Source: Streptomyces sp. MMG1121 (GTDB lineage Bacteria > Actinomycetota > Actinomycetes > Streptomycetales > Streptomycetaceae). From it: 18,569 nt of DNA. Shown here one piece after another: positions 14,828 to 18,569 of this stretch. The notes beneath the pieces were generated by a model. That model worked only from the letters and a program-made list of their open reading frames with translations, did not search any database and was not told where the DNA came from. Position numbers and translations under genes: made by a program. The stretch covers positions 1-18,569 of the forward strand of contig NZ_LGDV01000250.1 in assembly GCF_001280015.1 (NCBI RefSeq), in the 5' to 3' direction. How positions within the stretch are numbered: position 1 is the first letter of the stretch; each line of letters opens with the position of its first letter.

Positions 14828-15616
14828 ATGAGTGCTGAGCACGACGACCTCCGTCTTTCCCTGGGCGGCTACGTCCTGGGCACGCTGTCCCCGACGGAGA
14901 TGGATCGAGTCCGGACCCACCTCGCGGAGTGTGAGCAGTGCCAGTCCGAGTACGCCCGGCTGTCAGGACTGCCCTCGCTGCTGGCGACGGTGACCGAGGC
15001 CGAAGCCGCGGGCCGGACGGTACCGACGGCCGACGGGATCCTGGCTGATCGCCTGGTGGCACGAGCCGCCGAAAGCGCGCGGGACGCCTCACTGGAACGA
15101 CCTTCCACACCCGTGGAGGCGCAGGCACCGGCGGCGGGCGCACTGGAGAGGCTTCTCCAGCAGGCCGCGGTCCGGCGCCGCAGGACCTGGCGTCTGCAAC
15201 TGGCCGGGGCAGTCACGTCTCTGGTGTTCATCGCGGCAGCGGCAGGCGGGACGTGGCTGGCGACCGTCGGTTCCGTGGGTACGGAGGCGACACCGCCGGG
15301 ACCGAGCGCGTCGGCTGTCTGGCGCACCTTCTCCGGAAGTGATCCGACCACCGGCGTCACCGCCTCGGTGAAGGTTTCGCCCTCGGCCTGGGGCAGTGTC
15401 CTCCAGGTCTCCGCAAAAGGGGCACCGGCCGGTATCACCTGCCGTCTGCAGGCCGTCGGTCCCGGCGGGGTCAGGGCGGACGGCGCCACGTGGCGAGCAG
15501 GCCACTACCCTCCGCACACCACGATCCCCGGGGCGGTCGCCATGTCCCCTGATTCCATCCAGCACTTCGAGATCATCGCGGGTAACGGCCAGAAACTGCT
15601 CACGATGCAGGCCTGA
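14828..15616 (+). CDS. Transmembrane zf-HC2 anti-sigma factor
   Basis: A 262-residue bitopic membrane protein. The N-terminal zinc anti-sigma module has His31, Cys35 and Cys38 (HLAECEQC, the HxxxCxxC signature) after the typical GGYVLGTLSPTE stretch. An acidic, Ala-rich cytoplasmic linker follows, with RRRR just before one membrane helix (about 122-146). The C-terminal domain (about 150-262), outside the cell, has the small beta-rich form common in actinobacterial RskA-like anti-sigmas (SVLQVSAKG, ITCRLQAVGPGG, ATWRAGHY). The module should bind the neighbouring ECF factor at the membrane and release it on a signal, perhaps by zinc-site oxidation or by proteolysis; neither is shown. It is cotranscribed with the sigma gene. 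Confidence 0.9.
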   Translation: MSAEHDDLRLSLGGYVLGTLSPTEMDRVRTHLAECEQCQSEYARLSGLPSLLATVTEAEAAGRTVPTADGILADRLVARAAESARDASLERPSTPVEAQAPAAGALERLLQQAAVRRRRTWRLQLAGAVTSLVFIAAAAGGTWLATVGSVGTEATPPGPSASAVWRTFSGSDPTTGVTASVKVSPSAWGSVLQVSAKGAPAGITCRLQAVGPGGVRADGATWRAGHYPPHTTIPGAVAMSPDSIQHFEIIAGNGQKLLTMQA

Positions 15617-16143
15617 GGAAGACAGTCCCGCCCGGCCCGGCGCCAGGCGGACCGCGTTCGCCGAGCGACCCTTCCGGGCGCCGTCGGCAGCAGGGCGCCC
15701 GCCGGACTCCGTGGCCGGCGTGCAGGGCGGACGGGGCGAAGGACGGCTGCGCACGGAATCCGGGCGTCGGGTGCCTCGACACCACGGGCCGCCCCGCCTC
15801 AAAGCCACGGGCCGGGACCTCAAGAAGGCCGGCCCAGGCGTCTCCGTACGGCAAACCCGGCCGCCAGGGCCTACCCCAAGCCTTTGGCGAGAGGTACCAC
15901 CACCGGCGCGCCTCACCGCGTGAAGACAATGCGTCGTGCAAGGCGAGCTGCGCTCCTGCCGCGGGCGGGCCACACCTCCCGAGAGGAAACCGCAAAAGTA
16001 ATGAAGCGGTCGAACCGGATGGCTGTACCGCACGTGGAACTGAATGAGCGAGCCCACGCAGGATCGGCCCACTGAGGGCCCCACCGCCGTCGGCGATCTT
16101 CCGCGCTCCGAGCCCCGCACACTCACAGAAATGCAGAAGACCC
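15617..16143. other. Intergenic region, no gene supported
   Basis: 527 bp between the anti-sigma and ATPase genes. A 25-codon frame starting at ATG 16001 follows a distant AGAGGA and ends at 16075. Another starting at 16044 would overlap the ATPase gene out of frame. Neither shows motifs. No clear terminator or promoter was found. Confidence 0.4.
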
Positions 16144-16572
16144 ATGCCTGCAACCGATATTCCGAGTCCTGCTCCACTGCTTCGGCACCCCAGCCGCCGC
16201 CAGGCGCTGCTCACCCTGCCCGCTCAGGAGGCGCACGTCTCGGCCGTCCGTCACCTTGCGGCCGATCTGCTGGAGACCTGGAGTGTCCCCGTGAGCCAGC
16301 GGGACTCCGCGGTTCTCATCGTCGACGAACTCACCGCCAACGCCGCTCAATACGGGCACGAATGCATGACCCTGCTGCTCGTCCTGGACCACGGGACCTT
16401 GCACATCGTGGTCAGTGAATCCGGCACGGCCGTCCAGCGACCTCGCCCCGACATCGCCCCGGACGAACACGGCCGCGGCACCGGCATCGTCCAGTACCTC
16501 GCGCAAGCAACCGAAGTCCACCAGACGTGGAGAGGCCGCGAAGTCCGCGCCTGCCTCAGGTGCTCGGCATGA
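16144..16572 (+). CDS. RsbW/SpoIIAB-like serine kinase ATPase (HATPase_c_2)
   Basis: A 142-residue single-domain GHKL ATPase of the kind abundant in Streptomyces. The N-box is IVDELTANAAQYGH (Glu62 and Asn66 likely bind Mg-ATP). The G1 region is VVSESGT, where the usual Asp-x-Gly is Glu92-Ser-Gly94. The G2 loop is GRGTGI (110-115). Family members bind sigma factors and phosphorylate STAS anti-sigma antagonists, but no antagonist or PAS/phosphatase partner is beside it, so its targets are unknown. Its stop overlaps the start of the next gene (ATGA at 16569-16572). The start ATG 16144 is preceded only by a weak AGAAG. Confidence 0.85.
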   Translation: MPATDIPSPAPLLRHPSRRQALLTLPAQEAHVSAVRHLAADLLETWSVPVSQRDSAVLIVDELTANAAQYGHECMTLLLVLDHGTLHIVVSESGTAVQRPRPDIAPDEHGRGTGIVQYLAQATEVHQTWRGREVRACLRCSA

Positions 16573-17276
16573 CCGGCACGAATATACGGAGCACCGAGCA
16601 GCCCCGTCCCCAGGCGTATGCCGCAGCGCAGCCCCAACTCGGCGGTCGCGACAGCTCCTCCACGCCGTCCGGCTCCCCCCTCACCTGCGCCTTCTCCACC
16701 CACAAACCATGCCCCGTCGACGGGTGCGCTGGTCCCGGCCGCGCGGGCACGCGACCGGCGGAGGATCCAGCGCATCCCGCTCCCCGCGACTCCGCACCCG
16801 ACACACCCCCCTGCCGACGCTGCGGCGCCCGTCCGCTGGTCGCCGTCACGGGTGCCGGCGTGGACACCACCTGCGACCGCGGCGAGGACATCGACGCCTC
16901 CTTCGCGCAGAAGGCATACGCGGACGCCCCCGACCTGCGCCATGAAATACACCAGGTGCTCGCACTCGGAGCCGAACGCGACGGCCGCCGACCCAGGGCC
17001 GTCACCACACCGCCCATCGACGCGGCCACCGCGGAACGCGCCTGGCTACTGCGTCGAGCCGCCCTCATGGACCGCATCGCCCTCGAAGATTCCAACTTCG
17101 GCCCGGCCAAGGCCGCCGCGCAAACCGCCGAACAGCTGGTACTGCACGACCGCCGACACCTCCACCTGGCCGCCGGCCCACATCGCCCCGACGCCGTGAC
17201 GATTCCCGTCGACCAGCGCCTTTACGTGCGCCAGGAGTACGCCGCGTGGACCGCCGCCGGACGCCCGGGAGACTGA
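16569..17276 (+). CDS. Hypothetical protein with Cys pairs, coupled to the ATPase
   Basis: A 235-residue protein of no family I recognise. The first 85 residues are Pro/Ala/Ser-rich and look disordered, with six cysteines before residue 105 (Cys40, 48, 53, 82, 85, 102), including a CRRCG knuckle that could bind a metal. The last 130 residues are helical, with a conserved-looking WLLRRAALMDRIALED segment and an RLYVRQEYAAW segment. There is no signal peptide or membrane helix. The ATG at 16569 overlaps the ATPase stop, so translation is coupled and the two products probably act together. It could be a small regulatory partner; this is inferred from position only. Confidence 0.75.
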   Translation: MTGTNIRSTEQPRPQAYAAAQPQLGGRDSSSTPSGSPLTCAFSTHKPCPVDGCAGPGRAGTRPAEDPAHPAPRDSAPDTPPCRRCGARPLVAVTGAGVDTTCDRGEDIDASFAQKAYADAPDLRHEIHQVLALGAERDGRRPRAVTTPPIDAATAERAWLLRRAALMDRIALEDSNFGPAKAAAQTAEQLVLHDRRHLHLAAGPHRPDAVTIPVDQRLYVRQEYAAWTAAGRPGD

Positions 17277-17438
17277 CCCCTCACCGCCCAGACCGTGGTC
17301 ATCACCACCGGGATCTCCGCCACTCGGACAACTCACGCTCCACAGCGCGCCTTCGGTTCTTGTCACACAGTTCCAACGGCCGCCGGGGTCACCGCGGTTA
17401 CCCCCGCGCCGCACCGATTCGGGCGGCAGCGTGCCTGG

Positions 17439-17582
17439 TCACAGGCAGATGGTGAACCGGCCGTCGGGCGGTTTGCGCAGCCAGCCGCGATCGACGAGTC
17501 CCACCAACCTCCCGCGCAACGGGTCCAGCTTGGCCCGCACCACCTCCAGCTGCTGGGCCGGCCGAGCGGTCCCCGCTTTCAA
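17439..17582 (-). pseudogene. C-terminal relic of an unidentified protein
   Basis: A leftward frame of 47 codons ends in a proper stop. It reads LEVVRAKLDPLRGRLVGL followed by VDRGWLRKPPDGRF, with consistent GC-rich third positions. The RGWL...DGRF ending resembles winged-helix-like C-termini of Streptomyces proteins found near transposases, but I cannot name a family. No start or ribosome site is present, so it is probably a fragment. Confidence 0.4.
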
Positions 17583-17660
17583 GGGTGAACCCCATGGGGC
17601 GGTGAAAGGCGATGGATCCCGTGTTTCCTGGCGAGGTGATCGCCCGTACGTCTGTGCGGC

Positions 17661-17680
17661 CTGCCCCCTGCCCCCTGCCC
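17661..17680. repeat. Short tandem repeat (CTGCCCC)x2.9
   Basis: Nearly three head-to-tail copies of the 7-mer CTGCCCC inside the degenerate region between two gene relics. It may be a slippage product. Confidence 0.7.
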
Positions 17681-17734
17681 ACGAAGATTCGAGTCCACTG
17701 GTCTACACCGTGGTGGGTGAGCAGCTCGCATCGG

Positions 17735-17881
17735 ATCGCGCCGTGCGATCAGTTCGTCGATGCGGCTGGTGAGTTGCTGTTCGACGTCGATGAGCGTGGC
17801 GACGAACCCGTGAGGATCGGCGTCCAGTATGGCCGCGTTCTCGGCCAGTGGTACGCCTGCGTCGGCTAGGGCGTGTCCGAT
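17735..17881 (-). pseudogene. MerR-family regulator fragment
   Basis: A leftward frame of 49 codons reads GHALADAGVPLAENAAILDA, then DPHGFVATLIDVEQQLTSRI and DELIARRD. This is the region just after the HTH and the start of the long dimerisation helix of actinobacterial MerR-type regulators. It is preceded in frame by a stop codon, the DNA-binding N-terminus is absent, and the C-terminal part loses similarity. It is a truncated relic, not a gene. Confidence 0.6.
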
Positions 17882-18049
17882 GGGTCATGGCAGGGTGCCG
17901 GAGTCTGCCTTGCGGTGTCGGTGAGCGCCCTCAAGGCGACGGGTCGCAACACGTTGGTGGGCGGTCTTGCTGCCGAGTATCGCGGTAGATCAAGCTGGGA
18001 CGCGCTGTCGAGCGTTGCTCAAGCGACCACAAGGAACATGGGGGAAGCC

Positions 18050-18331
18050 ATGCCAAATCAGCCGTTGAGTGACCGAATCGTCGTCAAGGCCGAGACTGAA
18101 TCAAGTAGCGGATTCATCAACCCAGGCGGTGTCGCAGAGAAGTCCAGGCGCGGAACGGTGCTGGCTGTAGGACAGGGCCTGACCTTGGAAAATGGCGAGA
18201 CTCGCCCGCTGGCGGTGAAGGTCGGCGACACTGTGATCTTCAACATGGGCTACGGCATCAAGGCGATGCAGCTCGATGGCCAGGAAGTTCTGAGCATCAG
18301 CGAGAAGGACATCGTGGCCGTCGAGGAGTAG
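18050..18331 (+). CDS. groES: Co-chaperonin GroES (Cpn10), orphan, proteobacterial-type
   Basis: A 93-residue Cpn10. It opens PLSDRIVVK, has the mobile loop at about 15-32, then KSRRGTVLAVG, LENGE, KVGDTVIFN, GYGIK (roof region) and SEKDIVAVEE. These blocks follow the E. coli GroES order and wording (AKSTRGEVLAVGNG, ILENGE, VKVGDIVIFNDGYGVK, SESDILAIVE). They do not match the actinobacterial form (GPGR, YSKYGGTE, SARDVLAV). GroES forms a heptameric lid on GroEL. The GroEL-binding tripeptide IVL in the loop is replaced by FIN (22-24). No groEL follows in the visible sequence, and no CIRCE operator is upstream. ATG 18050 follows GGGGAAG; an in-frame ATG at 18038 is possible but has no room for a ribosome site. 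Third positions are less GC-biased than in neighbouring genes. Confidence 0.9.
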   Translation: MPNQPLSDRIVVKAETESSSGFINPGGVAEKSRRGTVLAVGQGLTLENGETRPLAVKVGDTVIFNMGYGIKAMQLDGQEVLSISEKDIVAVEE

Positions 18332-18455
18332 GGCCGCCCGTGGGACACCGTCGAGCGGGTGAGGCTGCCTCGGTGTGCAGGGGTGCCGGCTGACTGCGGG
18401 GTGTTGGCTACAGCTCCTGACGACGGCGGCACTGTGTGAGATCGCGTGCGTGGTG

Positions 18456-18509
18456 ACCTCACGCGCGCATGGATCTTGACCACGACGAAACCTTGTTCGC
18501 GCGTGAGGT
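18456..18509. repeat. Perfect 12-bp inverted repeat, 30-nt spacer
   Basis: ACCTCACGCGCG (18456-18467) and CGCGCGTGAGGT (18498-18509) are exact reverse complements. There is no T tail. It could be a transcription terminator of groES, an operator for a gene to the right, or a mobile-element end. Confidence 0.75.
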
Positions 18510-18519
18510 TGCCACGCGT

Positions 18520-18565
18520 GGGCGGGGTCCAGGGGTGCGCTGTAGCGCCCCTGGTACCACCGCCC
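18520..18565. repeat. Long imperfect hairpin at the right edge
   Basis: Nested arms: GGGCGG/CCGCCC (18520-18525, 18560-18565), CCAGGGG/CCCCTGG (18529-18535, 18548-18554) and an inner GCGC-TGTA-GCGC. Together they form a long interrupted stem with a tetraloop, 10 bp after the previous inverted repeat. Terminator or recombination/replication site; undecided. Confidence 0.65.
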
Positions 18566-18569
18566 GCAA

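Larger units (their letters stand above)
17277..17734. other. Degenerate gene-poor region
   Basis: About 460 bp with no intact gene. It includes a leftward C-terminal gene relic (17439-17582) and a short CTGCCCC tandem repeat (17661-17680), both listed separately. Confidence 0.5.
18332..18569. other. Non-coding right edge with large inverted repeats
   Basis: 238 bp after groES with no supported gene. It contains the two structured elements listed below. No groEL gene begins here. Confidence 0.6.

Noticed and set aside
16044..16418. Rightward 124-codon frame overlapping the ATPase gene
   Set aside because: The overlapped ATPase frame carries clear N-box and G2 motifs. This frame has none and becomes Arg/Ser/Pro-rich.
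17935..18049. Looked for a CIRCE (HrcA) operator upstream of groES
   Set aside because: No TTAGCACTC/GAGTGCTAA-like inverted repeat is present, so HrcA control is not supported.
1..18569. Looked for CRISPR arrays, tRNA or rRNA genes and intact transposases
   Set aside because: No regularly spaced repeats, cloverleaf-like sequences or transposase motifs were recognised by eye.

Overview
This is high-GC actinobacterial DNA, almost certainly Streptomyces. The evidence is strongly GC-biased third codon positions, many 4-bp ATGA gene overlaps, an rppA-type 1,3,6,8-tetrahydroxynaphthalene synthase, an ECF sigma/zf-HC2 anti-sigma pair and a GH19 chitinase remnant. No species can be named from the sequence.

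Region 1 (1-7125) is the right-hand end of an ansamycin-type polyketide cluster. A truncated modular PKS (end of AT, active A-type KR, ACP, no thioesterase) is followed by an arylamine-N-acetyltransferase-like amide synthase (Cys73/His111/Asp126), a GdmM/Rif-Orf19-like FAD hydroxylase and a SAM methyltransferase. These four genes are separated by 4, 17 and 45 bp and end at a strong hairpin terminator (6006-6045). A separate transcription unit then carries a RifI-like aminoquinate/shikimate dehydrogenase of the AHBA starter pathway. The final PKS module should leave a C3 hydroxyl next to the amide carbonyl, and a methyltransferase follows, so a 3-methoxy ansamycin of the mycotrienin/ansatrienin type is a reasonable hypothesis. 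It is not proven.

Region 2 (7126-11542) looks like the cluster boundary. It holds a GH19 chitinase pseudogene with an internal deletion, a DUF952 gene, and a coupled P450-rppA pair for THN (flaviolin/HPQ) pigment metabolism. An inverted repeat lies upstream of the pair, and rppA has a single TTA (bldA) codon. The pair is followed by a convergent intergenic stretch with two perfect palindromes.

Region 3 (11543-15616) is an envelope-stress-like locus. A leftward three-gene operon with ATGA overlaps encodes a type-1 copper cupredoxin lipoprotein, a Tat-exported calcineurin-like phosphoesterase and a 4-TM membrane protein. It is divergent from an ECF sigma factor and its transmembrane zf-HC2 anti-sigma factor.

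Region 4 (15617-18569) has an RsbW-like ATPase overlapping a Cys-containing hypothetical gene. Next comes a gene-poor stretch with relics of a MerR-type regulator and another protein, then an orphan GroES. The GroES resembles the gamma-proteobacterial type far more than the actinobacterial type and has an altered mobile-loop tripeptide. Long inverted repeats fill the right edge. Region 4 looks like an accessory, remodelled area.
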